A DNA stretch of 64,000 nucleotides from Firm-04 sp946413695 (GCA_946413695.1 CAMKLV010000008.1:12175-76174); one strand, 5' to 3'; shown: positions 16,029-25,451, numbered from the stretch's first letter. Made by a program: numbers and translations. The notes: generated from the sequence alone by a model not told the origin.

Positions 16029-18848
16029 ATGCTCGATAAAATCATCATCCGCGGTGCCCGAGAGCACAATCTGAAAAATGTCAATCTGGAAATTCCCCGC
16101 GACAAGCTCGTTGTATTTACGGGGCTTTCCGGCTCCGGCAAATCCTCGCTCGCCTTTGATACGATCTATGCAGACGGACAGCGGCGCTATATGGAGTCGC
16201 TGTCCTCTTATGCACGGATGTTTTTAGGACAGATGGAAAAGCCGGATGTGGACAGCATCGACGGGCTCTCCCCCGCCATTTCCATCGACCAGAAAACAAC
16301 CTCGAAGAATCCGCGCTCGACAGTCGGCACCGTCACGGAAATCTATGACTACCTGCGTCTGCTTTACGCGCGCATCGGCATTCCGCACTGCCCTGTCTGC
16401 GGCAGAGAGATTCTGCAGCAAACGGTCGATCAGGTTGCGGACAAGGTCTTAGAGCTCCCCGAGGGCACAAAGCTCCAGCTGCTTGCCCCGATCGTCCGCG
16501 GCAGAAAGGGCGAATACACCAAGGAGCTCGAGCAGGCGAAAAAGGCAGGCTATGTCCGTGTCCGCGTGGACGGCATCATCTATGATCTCAGCGAAAAGAT
16601 CAAGATGAACAAGAACCAGAAGCACAATATCGAGATCATCGTGGACCGCCTTGTTGTCAAGGAGAGCATCCGCTCGCGCCTGACGGACAGCATCGAGACC
16701 ACAACCGCGCTTTCGGACGGTCTGGTGCTGGTTGATATCATCGACGGCGAGGAGATTCTCTATTCGCTCTCCTACGCATGCCCCGAGCACGGCGTCTCCG
16801 TTGAGGAGCTGACCCCGCGGATGTTCTCGTTCAACAATCCGTTCGGCGCCTGCGAGACCTGTACCGGTCTCGGCGTGTTCACGGAGTTCGAGCCCGAGCT
16901 GCTCATGCCGAACAAGGATCTGACCGTCCACGAGGGCGGATTCAAGGTTGTCGGCTGGAACTGGAAGGACCCGAAATCCGTCGCGAATATGTATGCAAAC
17001 GCGCTGCACGAAACCTACGGCGTGCCGCTCGATACCCCGCTGCGCGACATGACAAAGGAACAGCTCGATCTGTTCCTCTGGGGCAACGGCGAGGAGGATC
17101 TGACGCTGCATCAGGCGCCGGAATACGGCGGCGCGACCTATGTCCACCCGTTCGAGGGACTGATCCCGAACCTCAAGCGCCGCTATGCAACCGGCGGGCA
17201 GTGGGTGAAGGATGAGCTCGCGGAATACATGAGCGAAGTCCCCTGCCCCGACTGCAAGGGCAAGCGTCTGAAAGCGATCTCGCTCGCGGTGACGGTCGGC
17301 GGCATTGACATTGACACGCTCTGCCACAAGAGCGTGCATGATCTGGTTGACTTTTTCAATCAGATTCAGCTGACCGAGCGTGAGCTGATGATCGCGCGGC
17401 TGATTATCAAGGAAATCCGTGCAAGACTGGGCTTTTTGCAGAGCGTCGGGCTCGGCTACCTGACGCTTGCGCGCTCTGCAAGCTCGCTTTCGGGCGGCGA
17501 GAGCCAGCGCATCCGCCTGGCGACGCAGATCGGCTCCGCGCTGATGGGCGTGCTCTATATCCTCGATGAGCCGAGCATCGGTCTGCACCAGCGCGACAAC
17601 GAAAAGCTGATCGCAACGCTCAAGCGTCTGCGCGACTGCGGCAACACGCTGATCGTTGTGGAGCATGACGATGACACCATGCGCGCCGCGGATTATATCG
17701 TGGACATCGGACCGGGTGCCGGTGTGCACGGCGGCGAGATCGTCTGCGCGGGCACGCTCGAGGATATCCTCAAATGCGAAAAATCCGAGACAGGCGCCTA
17801 TCTTTCCGGCAGAAAAAAGGTGCCCGTCCCGACGGAGCGCCGCGCCGGAAACGGACAGGAGCTCGTGGTATACGGTGCAGCGGTCAACAATCTCCGGAAC
17901 ATTGATGTGCACTTCCCGCTCGGCAAATTCATCTGCGTAACGGGCGTCTCCGGCTCGGGCAAATCCTCGCTCGTCAATGAGGTGCTGTATAAGTATCTCG
18001 CTTCGCACCTGAACCGCGCCAAAATCCGCGCCTCGGGCTTTGACCGCATCGAGGGCGTTGAAAATCTGGATAAGGTCATCTGCATTGACCAGTCCCCGAT
18101 CGGCAGAACGCCGCGCTCGAATCCGGCGACCTATACCGGCGTATTCGGCGATATCCGCGAACTGTTCGCGCAGACGCAGGACGCAAAAAAACGCGGCTAC
18201 AGCGCCGGCAGATTCTCCTTCAATGTCAAGGGCGGCAGATGCGAAGCCTGCGAGGGCGACGGCATCGTCAAGATCGAGATGCACTTTCTGCCGGATGTCT
18301 ACGTCCCCTGCGATGTCTGCAAGGGCGCACGCTATAACCACGAGACGCTCGAAGTCAAATACAAGGGCAAGTCGATCCACGATGTCCTCGAAATGACCGT
18401 TGAGGAAGGCTGCGAGTTCTTCTCCGCAATCCCGAAGATTGCGCGCAAGCTGACAACCCTGCGCGATGTCGGACTGGGATATATCCGCATCGGGCAGCCC
18501 GCGACCACGCTCTCCGGCGGTGAGGCGCAGCGCGTCAAGCTCTCAACGGAGCTGCAGCGCCGCTCCACCGGCAGAACAATCTATATCCTTGATGAACCGA
18601 CAACCGGTCTGCACAATGCCGATGTGCACCGCCTGATTCAGGTTTTGCAGCAGCTCGCGGATGCGGGCAATACGCTGGTTGTCATCGAGCACAACATGGA
18701 TGTCATCAAGGTTGCGGATCACATCATTGATCTGGGACCCGAGGGCGGAAACGGCGGCGGCATGATCGTTGCCGAGGGAACGCCCGAGCAGATCGCCGCC
18801 TGCGAGGAATCCTATACCGGTCAGTTCCTCAAATCCTATCTGGAATAA
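16029..18848 (+). CDS. uvrA: Excinuclease ABC subunit A
   Basis: A 939-residue UvrA, the damage-sensing ATPase of nucleotide excision repair. Both ABC modules are complete: Walker A TGLSGSGKSSLAFDT near residue 32 and TGVSGSGKSSLVNEV near residue 640; signature motifs SLSGGESQRIRLA and TLSGGEAQRVKLS; Walker B YILDEPSIGLHQRD and YILDEPTTGLHNAD. Zinc-binding Cys pairs (CPVCG, CETC, CPDCKGK, CEACEGDG, CDVCKGA) are intact. Length is typical. uvrB is not in the window. The start follows GAAAGGAAG. Confidence 0.98.
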   Translation: MLDKIIIRGAREHNLKNVNLEIPRDKLVVFTGLSGSGKSSLAFDTIYADGQRRYMESLSSYARMFLGQMEKPDVDSIDGLSPAISIDQKTTSKNPRSTVGTVTEIYDYLRLLYARIGIPHCPVCGREILQQTVDQVADKVLELPEGTKLQLLAPIVRGRKGEYTKELEQAKKAGYVRVRVDGIIYDLSEKIKMNKNQKHNIEIIVDRLVVKESIRSRLTDSIETTTALSDGLVLVDIIDGEEILYSLSYACPEHGVSVEELTPRMFSFNNPFGACETCTGLGVFTEFEPELLMPNKDLTVHEGGFKVVGWNWKDPKSVANMYANALHETYGVPLDTPLRDMTKEQLDLFLWGNGEEDLTLHQAPEYGGATYVHPFEGLIPNLKRRYATGGQWVKDELAEYMSEVPCPDCKGKRLKAISLAVTVGGIDIDTLCHKSVHDLVDFFNQIQLTERELMIARLIIKEIRARLGFLQSVGLGYLTLARSASSLSGGESQRIRLATQIGSALMGVLYILDEPSIGLHQRDNEKLIATLKRLRDCGNTLIVVEHDDDTMRAADYIVDIGPGAGVHGGEIVCAGTLEDILKCEKSETGAYLSGRKKVPVPTERRAGNGQELVVYGAAVNNLRNIDVHFPLGKFICVTGVSGSGKSSLVNEVLYKYLASHLNRAKIRASGFDRIEGVENLDKVICIDQSPIGRTPRSNPATYTGVFGDIRELFAQTQDAKKRGYSAGRFSFNVKGGRCEACEGDGIVKIEMHFLPDVYVPCDVCKGARYNHETLEVKYKGKSIHDVLEMTVEEGCEFFSAIPKIARKLTTLRDVGLGYIRIGQPATTLSGGEAQRVKLSTELQRRSTGRTIYILDEPTTGLHNADVHRLIQVLQQLADAGNTLVVIEHNMDVIKVADHIIDLGPEGGNGGGMIVAEGTPEQIAACEESYTGQFLKSYLE

Positions 18849-18895
18849 GGCAGTGAGAATAGGCATCCCCCATGTTTATCCACGAATAGAAAAAA

Positions 18896-18936
18896 GCCGC
18901 TCCGGTCAGCTTGATTGTCTGACCGGAGCGGTTTTT
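18896..18936. terminator. Bidirectional terminator between uvrA and the anti-sigma gene
   Basis: A 13-bp perfect stem (CCGCTCCGGTCAG with its complement) at 18897-18931 is flanked by AAAAAAG on the left and TTTTTA on the right, so it works for both converging genes. On the minus strand it is followed by the TTCTAT-N6-ATAAACATGGGG motif at 18867-18891. Confidence 0.9.
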
Positions 18937-18941
18937 ATATT

Positions 18942-20972
18942 TTACTTTGCGGCGGAAACATCAATCGTCATGCGTTCGCTGGATTTATGGATAAACGTGT
19001 ATTCATCCGTATCCTCATCAGGCTCATAGGATTTCTCATAGACAACCGTTTCCGCATTGATCCCTGTGATCGGCGGAACAGTCCCCTTCGGCACCAGCAG
19101 CCGGAAGCTGAAAGCGCCTGTCTCCGCATATTCCTGCTCCTGCTTGCCGATATTATAGTTCAGCGAGAGGATGCCGTCCGCGTCAATCGCAAGATCGGTG
19201 ATCGAAACCGCAGCGCGTGCATCATCCGAGGGCAGCGTGATCTGCACAACATCGTATTTCTCCCAGTCCACATCCGTGATCTCCGCGGCAGCATCGGATT
19301 TATATGTCAGAACCGACGCAGTTGCTTCTGTTTCTGTATCCGAAATATGCATGATTCTGCTGCCCTGCACGGTCACGGTGTCCGGCTGCACATCCGGCAC
19401 CGGACGGATATACTTCTGACAGAGCGACGCAGCCCAGTAGCTCTGCGTGACCGGCTGCGCCATCAACCAGTCCTTGTAATGCTGCTGACCGTCCTGCTCC
19501 GTGCTGTAAACCGCGGCATCCGAATGAAATTCATCGAATGTCACCGACCATTCCGTGATCTCCGGCAGTCTGCCCTTCGGCACGGATATGAAGAAATAGA
19601 AGTTCTCCCCATACGCGATTGGTTCAGCCTGTTCGCCGCTGCCCGTCATCACATTGCAGACAAGATGCAGCCTGCCCGAGGGCGTCACCGTGCCGTCGCG
19701 GTAGGACCACGAGATCACGTTCTCCGGCATTTCACGCGCCGGAATGCCGACAAAGATCACATCATGCGGCTCGCAGGACGTATCGCCCTCCATGAGCGGT
19801 TCACCCTCGCCTGCAAACCACGCCGCGTTCATATACTCGGCAAGCTCCTTCGGCTGCTGACCGCTGTTTGTGAGATATGCCGCAGCTTCTTCCGCATTGT
19901 GCAGGACTTCCAGTCTGCCGCCTGCCGGAACCTCGATATCATCGCCGGAATAGTGATGCCAGTACCACGCATAGAACGGCTCCCCGATCACCTGTTCCAC
20001 AACCTGTACCTCGGGATTTTCCGGCGCGGTCTGCTCCTTTTCAAGCCAGAGTCTGAAGCCCTCCTGATTCTGAGAAAACGCATTGAACGCTTTCCATTCA
20101 TCGCCGTATTTTGCCTTACATTCGCGGTTTTTTTCGAGCCAGCCGTCCTTTTCCTGCTTCACATCCTCCGGCATATTCTCTGCGCGGAATTTCGTCAGGC
20201 GCAGCGCAAAATCGGTCAGGTCCGGCAGCACATTCTTTTCAACCGCGATGCCGTAATAGTTGATATACTCCTTTGCGCGGTCTGACGGCTCCGGCGAAAT
20301 AAGCGGCATACAGACCGCATCCAGCGTCAGCTTGCCGTCCCGTGTAATCTCAGCACAGCGGTATGCGACCGCGGCACCGGAAGCATCTCCTGCAAACTGC
20401 TCCTGCGGAATTCCGAAGAAGATCACATCCTGCTCTGCGAGCACATCCGCATCCAGCATCGCAAGCAGAAGCTCCGCGGAATTGTCCGCCGGCTCCTCCG
20501 GTGTCAGAAAGTCAATCACCGACTGTGCCTGCTCCGGCGTGCGGATGATCTGCGCAGAAAGGCTGTACGGCGCATCTGCACGATTCCGTTTTGTCGCAGT
20601 ATTCATGCCGTTCATTTTGATTTCATCATAATTGTCATGTGAAAGCTCTGTCAGCACCTCGGTTTCGACAGAATCCCCTGCCGAATATCCGACGGACATC
20701 GAATCCTTGCTTCTGCTGATTGCCTCTCTGCCGACCGACACCGCCATGACAAGGCATGCCGCCATTGCCGCACAGATACCGATTTTCCACGGGCGCGATT
20801 TTGCAGCAGAAATATCGCGCTTCTTCGCGGAAATCACATCATTCGCGCGTGTGGTCTCCGCAGTGTTTTCCGCACCGGAAAGCGGCGTGCCGTTCTCGTT
20901 CCATTCTGCAAATTCATCGAGCATATCCTGCGGCAGATTTCCAAGTGCGCACATCAAATCCTGATCTTTCAT
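18942..20972 (-). CDS. Putative membrane anti-sigma factor with three-repeat ectodomain
   Basis: A 676-residue single-pass membrane protein. The cytoplasmic N-terminus (1-60) opens with MKDQDLMCALGNLPQD, a short ALxxL-type helix like the one that begins the partner protein at 60982. A transmembrane helix lies at about 62-81. The large outer part holds three copies of a beta-rich module, each marked by a strand of the form DVIFFGIP, DVIFVGIP or DVVQITLP, then about 30 residues later GKLTL, GRLHL or GILSL, and a closing segment of the VPKGxLPxIT type. The gene overlaps the upstream sigma factor by ATGA, so the two are translationally coupled. An anti-sigma role is inferred from this context. 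Confidence 0.75.
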   Translation of the reverse strand: MKDQDLMCALGNLPQDMLDEFAEWNENGTPLSGAENTAETTRANDVISAKKRDISAAKSRPWKIGICAAMAACLVMAVSVGREAISRSKDSMSVGYSAGDSVETEVLTELSHDNYDEIKMNGMNTATKRNRADAPYSLSAQIIRTPEQAQSVIDFLTPEEPADNSAELLLAMLDADVLAEQDVIFFGIPQEQFAGDASGAAVAYRCAEITRDGKLTLDAVCMPLISPEPSDRAKEYINYYGIAVEKNVLPDLTDFALRLTKFRAENMPEDVKQEKDGWLEKNRECKAKYGDEWKAFNAFSQNQEGFRLWLEKEQTAPENPEVQVVEQVIGEPFYAWYWHHYSGDDIEVPAGGRLEVLHNAEEAAAYLTNSGQQPKELAEYMNAAWFAGEGEPLMEGDTSCEPHDVIFVGIPAREMPENVISWSYRDGTVTPSGRLHLVCNVMTGSGEQAEPIAYGENFYFFISVPKGRLPEITEWSVTFDEFHSDAAVYSTEQDGQQHYKDWLMAQPVTQSYWAASLCQKYIRPVPDVQPDTVTVQGSRIMHISDTETEATASVLTYKSDAAAEITDVDWEKYDVVQITLPSDDARAAVSITDLAIDADGILSLNYNIGKQEQEYAETGAFSFRLLVPKGTVPPITGINAETVVYEKSYEPDEDTDEYTFIHKSSERMTIDVSAAK

Positions 20973-21529
20973 ATCAGCCCCTCCTCCTTGAGAAATACAC
21001 GGAGCTTTTCCCGTGTACGTTTCAGGTTCATTTTGATTTTTCCGACGGTTGCGCCGTGCGCATCCGCGATTTCCTGCGGTGTCTGCATGGCGTAATAGCG
21101 CGCAAGGAATATCATGCGCGAATCCTTTGAGACCGAGCGCAGAAACCGCGCCACAGCGTCCTGCAATGCGATTTCGTTGACCTGATCTTCCGGATTTTCG
21201 TCGGATGCCAGATAAGGTGCAAGCTCCTCGAGCGTTTCAGCCGTCTGACCGCCGCCGCGCTTTTCTGCGCGCTTTGCAGAGAGCCTGTCCAGCGCGAGAT
21301 TGCGCGTGATGCCGGAGACAAACGCTGTCAGGGAGCGCGGCTGTGCCGGCGGAATCGAATCCCAGAGCTTCAAAAGGACGTCATTTGCGCACTCCTCCGC
21401 GTCCTGTCTGTCCCCGAGAATGCGGAATGCGACGGTGCGGCAGAGCTTGCCGAATTTCTCCTCACATGCTGCAAGCGCCCGCTCATCGCGGTTCGCAAAC
21501 ATCAGCAGGAGCTCCTTTTCTGCAACCAT
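20969..21529 (-). CDS. ECF-type sigma-70 family RNA polymerase sigma factor
   Basis: A 186-residue sigma factor with only regions 2 and 4. Region 2 contains GKLCRTVAFRILGDRQDAEE then CANDVLLKLWDSIPP; region 4 contains FLARYYAMQTPQEIADAHG and a recognition helix before KRTREKLRVFLKEEG. The start at 21529 is supported by AAGGAGG nine bases upstream; a longer form to 21568 lacks a site. It is clearly paralogous to the sigma factor at 60419, sharing the EEC-ND-LLK-W core and the AEKRGG-Q linker. Its stop codon overlaps the start of the membrane partner gene. Confidence 0.9.
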   Translation of the reverse strand: MVAEKELLLMFANRDERALAACEEKFGKLCRTVAFRILGDRQDAEECANDVLLKLWDSIPPAQPRSLTAFVSGITRNLALDRLSAKRAEKRGGGQTAETLEELAPYLASDENPEDQVNEIALQDAVARFLRSVSKDSRMIFLARYYAMQTPQEIADAHGATVGKIKMNLKRTREKLRVFLKEEGLI

Positions 21530-21604
21530 ATCCTGATCCCTCCTTTCCGGAGCTTCTTGCCCCTTCACCTTATCTGACGGTTTCCGTCCGGGCTGCGTAA
21601 CGGA

Positions 21605-21660
21605 AAAATTAGAAATTAGAAATTTGAAATGAGAAATTAAGGTGTCCGCTGACGCGGACG
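21605..21660 (-). repeat. Inverted copy of the dispersed palindrome/TTTCTCA repeat
   Basis: Read on the minus strand this is GTCCGCGTCAGCGGAC followed by ACCTTAATTTCTCATTTC and further AATTTC units, the same element as at 3105. It occupies the left part of the 357-base gap 21530-21886; a shorter tail-only copy (TTTCTCATTTCTCATTC) lies near 21763. Confidence 0.78.
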
Positions 21661-21678
21661 ATTGATATATTCTTCTCC

Positions 21679-21708
21679 ATTATAGCACAGAATAGGAACA
21701 ATCGTAAA
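21679..21708 (-). promoter_or_regulatory. Candidate promoter of the sigma/anti-sigma pair
   Basis: On the minus strand TTTACG and TATAAT are separated by 18 bases, about 150 bases upstream of the sigma gene. The -10 is perfect, the -35 is weak, so the call is tentative. The repeat lies between it and the gene. Confidence 0.5.
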
Positions 21709-21792
21709 GTATTATCATCAGCTTCAGGATTTGAACGGATCGGCATACAGTGTGAACGATACAATTTCTCATTTCTCATTCTATTTTCCCTC

Positions 21793-21821
21793 TTGCTTTT
21801 TTTGCATGTTTCTGGTATAAT
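21793..21821 (+). promoter_or_regulatory. Promoter of the 21887 gene
   Basis: TTGCTT at 21793 and TATAAT at 21816 are 17 bases apart, with TG one base before the -10 (extended type). The start codon is 65 bases downstream. Confidence 0.75.
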
Positions 21822-21886
21822 AGTATTATGCGGTTGTATATCCTGCCGCAGATACAAAAGATCATGGAAAAAGGAGTCCAGTCGAA

Positions 21887-22855
21887 ATGGATGATCAAAA
21901 GAGCCTGGAGGCCCAGCTCCTCGGAGATATGGGCTATGAAGATCCGCGAAAGGCTGCACAGCCCAAAGTGCAGTATCAGGAACTGAGCGACGAGCAGATC
22001 GCAATCCTGCAGCAGCAGCGTGCGGCAAAAGGTCAGCCGCCTTATACCGATGAGGAAATCGCAGAGCTGAAAGCAGAGTTCATTGAGCGTCAGCGCTCAC
22101 AGGCGATGGAGGCTGCAATGGCAGCACAGGCAGAAGCGCAGAAGGCAGCCGCTGCCGCAATGCTCGCAGAGCCGGAGGATTATTCTCAGCCGGAGCGCAA
22201 GCCGCAGCATGAGGCACTGCCGCAGGTCGATGCAAGTGCCCTGCTCGAGGAGCCTGCACCGGAACCCGAGCGCAAGGTCGTGTTCAATCAGGAGGATTTG
22301 CAGGCGGCAAAGATGTCCGCGGCAAAGCGTGCAAGCGACAGCCTCAAGGAGATCCCCGCGCAGACCGCCGAACAGCAGAAGCGCGCCCGTGAGGAAATGG
22401 CGCTGCTGCGTCTCCAGCAGCAGGAGGAGCTCGCTGCAAAGGGCTTCACCACTTCGATCATCCTGACGATCATTGGCGTGATCGCCGGTGCAATGACGAT
22501 CATGTTCGCTGCGGGCGGCTATCCCGATCCGGAAAATGTCACGGGCGTGTTCAAGTTCTTCGATAAATGTTTTCTCCTGCTCGGCGTCATCCTGATCGCA
22601 CTCTCAATCACGGTTGTGCTGCGCGTCAAAAAGTTCAAGGGAACCACGAACTTCATGTTCGGTCTCAATGCGATTATGCTTGCCGTTCTCGGCAGCGTCG
22701 AGCTGCTCTCGGCAAAGAAGAACGCGCCGGGCGGTGCAGTCACCTGCGCCGGTTTTGTGATCGCGCTGATCCTGAGCATTGTAATCGTCTTTATTTCTTC
22801 CACCAGCGACAAGCTCAACGCCTACTACGCAAAGAGCGATATCATGTATGACTGA
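21887..22855 (+). CDS. Membrane protein with long Ala/Gln/Glu-rich cytoplasmic region
   Basis: A 322-residue protein of unknown function. Residues 1-185 are hydrophilic, rich in Ala, Gln and Glu, and strongly helical or disordered (for example a run of Ala near residues 80-95), and probably cytoplasmic. Residues about 187-310 form four hydrophobic helices separated by short loops. No enzyme motif is seen. Its last 8 bases overlap the trmO gene, suggesting translational coupling. The ATG follows AAAGGAG. Confidence 0.72.
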   Translation: MDDQKSLEAQLLGDMGYEDPRKAAQPKVQYQELSDEQIAILQQQRAAKGQPPYTDEEIAELKAEFIERQRSQAMEAAMAAQAEAQKAAAAAMLAEPEDYSQPERKPQHEALPQVDASALLEEPAPEPERKVVFNQEDLQAAKMSAAKRASDSLKEIPAQTAEQQKRAREEMALLRLQQQEELAAKGFTTSIILTIIGVIAGAMTIMFAAGGYPDPENVTGVFKFFDKCFLLLGVILIALSITVVLRVKKFKGTTNFMFGLNAIMLAVLGSVELLSAKKNAPGGAVTCAGFVIALILSIVIVFISSTSDKLNAYYAKSDIMYD

Positions 22856-23561
22856 TACCGGCAGCCTGCAGATCGAACCGATTGCTGAGATCCGCACGGA
22901 TTTCCGCGAAAAATTCGGGCTGCCGCGGCAAAGCGGACTGGTGCCCGCACTGCGCGGCGAGATCGTTTTCCGTCCGGCGTTCAGTCATCCGGATGCGGTC
23001 AGAGGGCTGGAACGATTCTCGCATCTCTGGCTGATCTGGGGCTTTCATGCCGCACAGAAACAGGAGGGAAAAGGCTGGTCCGCAACGGTGCGGCCGCCGC
23101 GCCTCGGCGGAAATACACGGATCGGCGTTTTTGCGACACGCGCGCCGTACCGGCCGAATCCGCTGGGGCTTTCCTGCGTCAGACTGGAACAGGTCGATGC
23201 ATCGTCGCAGCCTGTCCGCCTGATTGTCTCCGGCATTGATCTGCTCGACGGCACCCCGATCTACGATATCAAGCCTTACATCCCGCTCGCAGACTGCAAG
23301 CCCGATGCCGCCGAAGGCTACACCGCCGAAACAAGGCAGCATCTGCTGGAGGTTGATTTTCCGGCAGATCTGCTCGCGCTTCTCCCGCAGGAAAAGCAGC
23401 AGGCAGCCATCGACGTTCTGCGGCTCGATCCGCGTCCCGGATACTCAGATGATCCGGAGCGGCAGTACGGCGTCTGCTATGCCGGCATGGATATCCGGTT
23501 TCATGTCTCCGGCAGTCACTTGACAGTCTGCGCGGTGATCCCAGTCCAAGAAAAGGAGTAA
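22848..23561 (+). CDS. trmO: tRNA (t6A37) N6-methyltransferase TrmO
   Basis: A 237-residue member of the TsaA/TrmO family, which uses S-adenosylmethionine to methylate N6-threonylcarbamoyladenosine at tRNA position 37. Diagnostic features are IAEIRTDFREKFGLPRQ at the N-terminus, the segment RPPRLGGN, and the highly conserved GVFATRAPYRPNPLGLS. The family C-terminal domain is also present. It overlaps the end of the upstream membrane-protein gene by 8 bases and lies 5 bases before the repressor gene. Confidence 0.92.
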   Translation: MTDTGSLQIEPIAEIRTDFREKFGLPRQSGLVPALRGEIVFRPAFSHPDAVRGLERFSHLWLIWGFHAAQKQEGKGWSATVRPPRLGGNTRIGVFATRAPYRPNPLGLSCVRLEQVDASSQPVRLIVSGIDLLDGTPIYDIKPYIPLADCKPDAAEGYTAETRQHLLEVDFPADLLALLPQEKQQAAIDVLRLDPRPGYSDDPERQYGVCYAGMDIRFHVSGSHLTVCAVIPVQEKE

Positions 23562-23566
23562 CAATT

Positions 23567-23965
23567 ATGGCAAAGCTATATGAATCCGGCGAAAACTATC
23601 TGGAAACGATTTTGATGCTGCACCTGCATGAGAATTTCGTGCGCGCAGTGGATATTGCACATGAGATGGATGTCTCAAAGCCGAGCGTCAGCCGCGCAAT
23701 GGGCATTCTGCGCGACGGCGGCTTTATCAACATCGCAGATGACGGCAATATCACCCTGACAGACAGCGGCAAAGAGGTCGCAGAGCGGATTTATGAGCGG
23801 CATCTGGTGCTTTCGCACTGGCTGATGGATCTCGGCGTCTCGCCGGAAACCGCTGCCGAAGATGCGTGCAAAATGGAGCATGATATCAGTGTCGAGTCCT
23901 TTCAGGCACTCAAGGATCATCTCCGCAAGGCGCATCCGAATGTCCAGATCGAATTTGAGAAGTAA
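23567..23965 (+). CDS. DtxR/MntR-type metal-dependent repressor
   Basis: A 132-residue transcription factor of the short MntR-like type: an N-terminal winged helix (ESGENYLETIL, then VRAVDIAHEMDVSKPSVSRA as recognition helix) followed by the helical metal-binding dimerisation domain (HLVLSHWLMDLGV, DACKMEHDIS). His, Glu and Cys residues suited to binding Mn or Fe are present. No SH3-like third domain, so it is of MntR length. Ribosome site AAGGAG. No metal transporter lies next to it. Confidence 0.9.
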   Translation: MAKLYESGENYLETILMLHLHENFVRAVDIAHEMDVSKPSVSRAMGILRDGGFINIADDGNITLTDSGKEVAERIYERHLVLSHWLMDLGVSPETAAEDACKMEHDISVESFQALKDHLRKAHPNVQIEFEK

Positions 23966-24016
23966 TTGCGGATTCCGAAAAAATAAAAAGAGAACCGCTT
24001 AAAAGGAGCAGCAAAC

Positions 24017-24883
24017 ATGAATCTCAATGCATTTTTCCGCAGCGCAAAATTCCGCGTCCTGCTGTGTATTCTGGCGCTGCTGACGGGCATCCTGCTCTAC
24101 TCGCTGAAATCCGGCGCACATACGGATTATATCACCCGCATGATGCAGAGCATCAGCGCACCGGCGCGCAGGGCATCCGCAGCGATCTCCGGCGATGTCG
24201 GCGAAAAGCTCGATACCTATTTTGAATCCAAGGCATACCGCGATGAAAATGCGCGGCTGCGCAAGGAGATTTCCGCGCTGAATGAGCAGCTCATCGGCTA
24301 TGATGACGCGATGGAGGAGCTCGAGGCACTCCGCGATCAGCTCGGCATCAAGCAGAAGCACCGCGATTTCAAGCTCTCTGAGCCGTGCAAGGTGCTGATG
24401 CCCGTTGCGAACGATCTGACGCGCAGCTTTCTGATTGATCAGGGCGAGGATGAGGGCATCACGCTCGATGCGCCCGTCATCTGCTCCGAGGGTCTGATCG
24501 GTGTGGTTACGGAGGTCAGCGCACATTATGCGACCGTCACGACAATGCTCTCGCCGGAGCTTTCGATCGGCGCTGTGATCCTGCAGACAGGTGACAGCGG
24601 CATCGTCGAGGGCGACCTGCGCTATGCCGTCAATGACCGCGCAAAGATGATGTATATTGATGAGCACAGCACCGCAAAAGAGGGCGATCTCATCATCACC
24701 GCCGGAACTACAGGCTTGTTCCCTTACGGTTTGCAGGTCGGCAGCATCACCGAGACAGGGCTTGAGGAAAGCGGGCTTGCGCGCTATGCGATCCTTGCAC
24801 CGTCCGTTGATTTTTCTGCGCTGGAATCGGTCACGGTCCTGCTCGACTTTGAAGGAAAGGGTGAGACCTTTGGCGAAGGCTAA
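24017..24883 (+). CDS. mreC: Cell shape-determining protein MreC
   Basis: A 288-residue MreC. It has a short cytoplasmic tail, a transmembrane helix at about 14-30, a coiled coil at about 70-110 (YRDENARLRKEISALNEQ) and the two-lobed beta domain with NDLTRSFLIDQGEDEGI and GLIGVV. MreC scaffolds the elongation machinery outside the membrane, linking MreB to wall synthases. mreD follows with a short overlap. mreB is not in the window. Ribosome site AAAAGGAG. Confidence 0.95.
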   Translation: MNLNAFFRSAKFRVLLCILALLTGILLYSLKSGAHTDYITRMMQSISAPARRASAAISGDVGEKLDTYFESKAYRDENARLRKEISALNEQLIGYDDAMEELEALRDQLGIKQKHRDFKLSEPCKVLMPVANDLTRSFLIDQGEDEGITLDAPVICSEGLIGVVTEVSAHYATVTTMLSPELSIGAVILQTGDSGIVEGDLRYAVNDRAKMMYIDEHSTAKEGDLIITAGTTGLFPYGLQVGSITETGLEESGLARYAILAPSVDFSALESVTVLLDFEGKGETFGEG

Positions 24884-25451
24884 GCAAAAGCCGCTGCGTC
24901 AGCGCCGGACAAGCTCCGAGCAGCGAACAAGGCAGCGCAATCTCATCCGCAAGGCGCTGAGCCTGATTCTGCTCGTCCTCTGCATCATCCCGATGCTCGG
25001 CGGCGGGCTGCAGCCGCTCTGGGTGATTCCGGCAGCGATCTGCATCTGCATGAACGAGGATTTGTATTTCTGCATGGGTGCCGGTGTGATCGCGGGCTTT
25101 GGCATTGACCTTGCCTGCGGCAGTGTGCTGGGCGCAAATGCGATCTATATGGTGATCCTCTGCACGGCGGTCTGCCTGCTGTTTGAGCAGATTCTCCGCC
25201 GCACATTCCTGCATTATTTCATCCTGACCGCTGCGGGCGTCTTTCTGCAGTGCAGCCTGCGCTATCTGGTAACGGTCGGGATCTTCCGCACTGAGGGCAG
25301 AGAGCTGTTCTGGGGCAAAATCCTGATGCCCTCCGCCCTGCTGACACTCGCCGCTGCGGTGATCGTCTGGCTGCTGTATCTGCCGCTTTCCCGCCTGCTG
25401 ACAAAGCGCATCCGCTCGATGGACGCCGCCGCAATCCGCCGCGATGTGTGA
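24870..25451 (+). CDS. mreD: Rod shape-determining protein MreD
   Basis: A 193-residue integral membrane protein with about five transmembrane helices and the MreD arrangement after a basic N-terminal tail (KAKQKPLRQRR). The TTG at 24870 is preferred because AAAGG lies 9 bases upstream; the GTG at 24861 touches that site. The gene overlaps mreC by 14 bases, the usual coupling for this pair. Confidence 0.85.
   Translation: MAKAKQKPLRQRRTSSEQRTRQRNLIRKALSLILLVLCIIPMLGGGLQPLWVIPAAICICMNEDLYFCMGAGVIAGFGIDLACGSVLGANAIYMVILCTAVCLLFEQILRRTFLHYFILTAAGVFLQCSLRYLVTVGIFRTEGRELFWGKILMPSALLTLAAAVIVWLLYLPLSRLLTKRIRSMDAAAIRRDV

Noticed and set aside
16449..18380. Long open frame (over 600 codons) on the minus strand opposite uvrA
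   Set aside because: uvrA on the plus strand is unmistakable along the full length; the opposite frame is open only because of GC-rich codon bias and encodes a composition typical of antisense translation.
24017..24883. Truncated mreC because no mreB is nearby
   Set aside because: The gene has full length with all domains; mreB is often encoded separately in clostridia.
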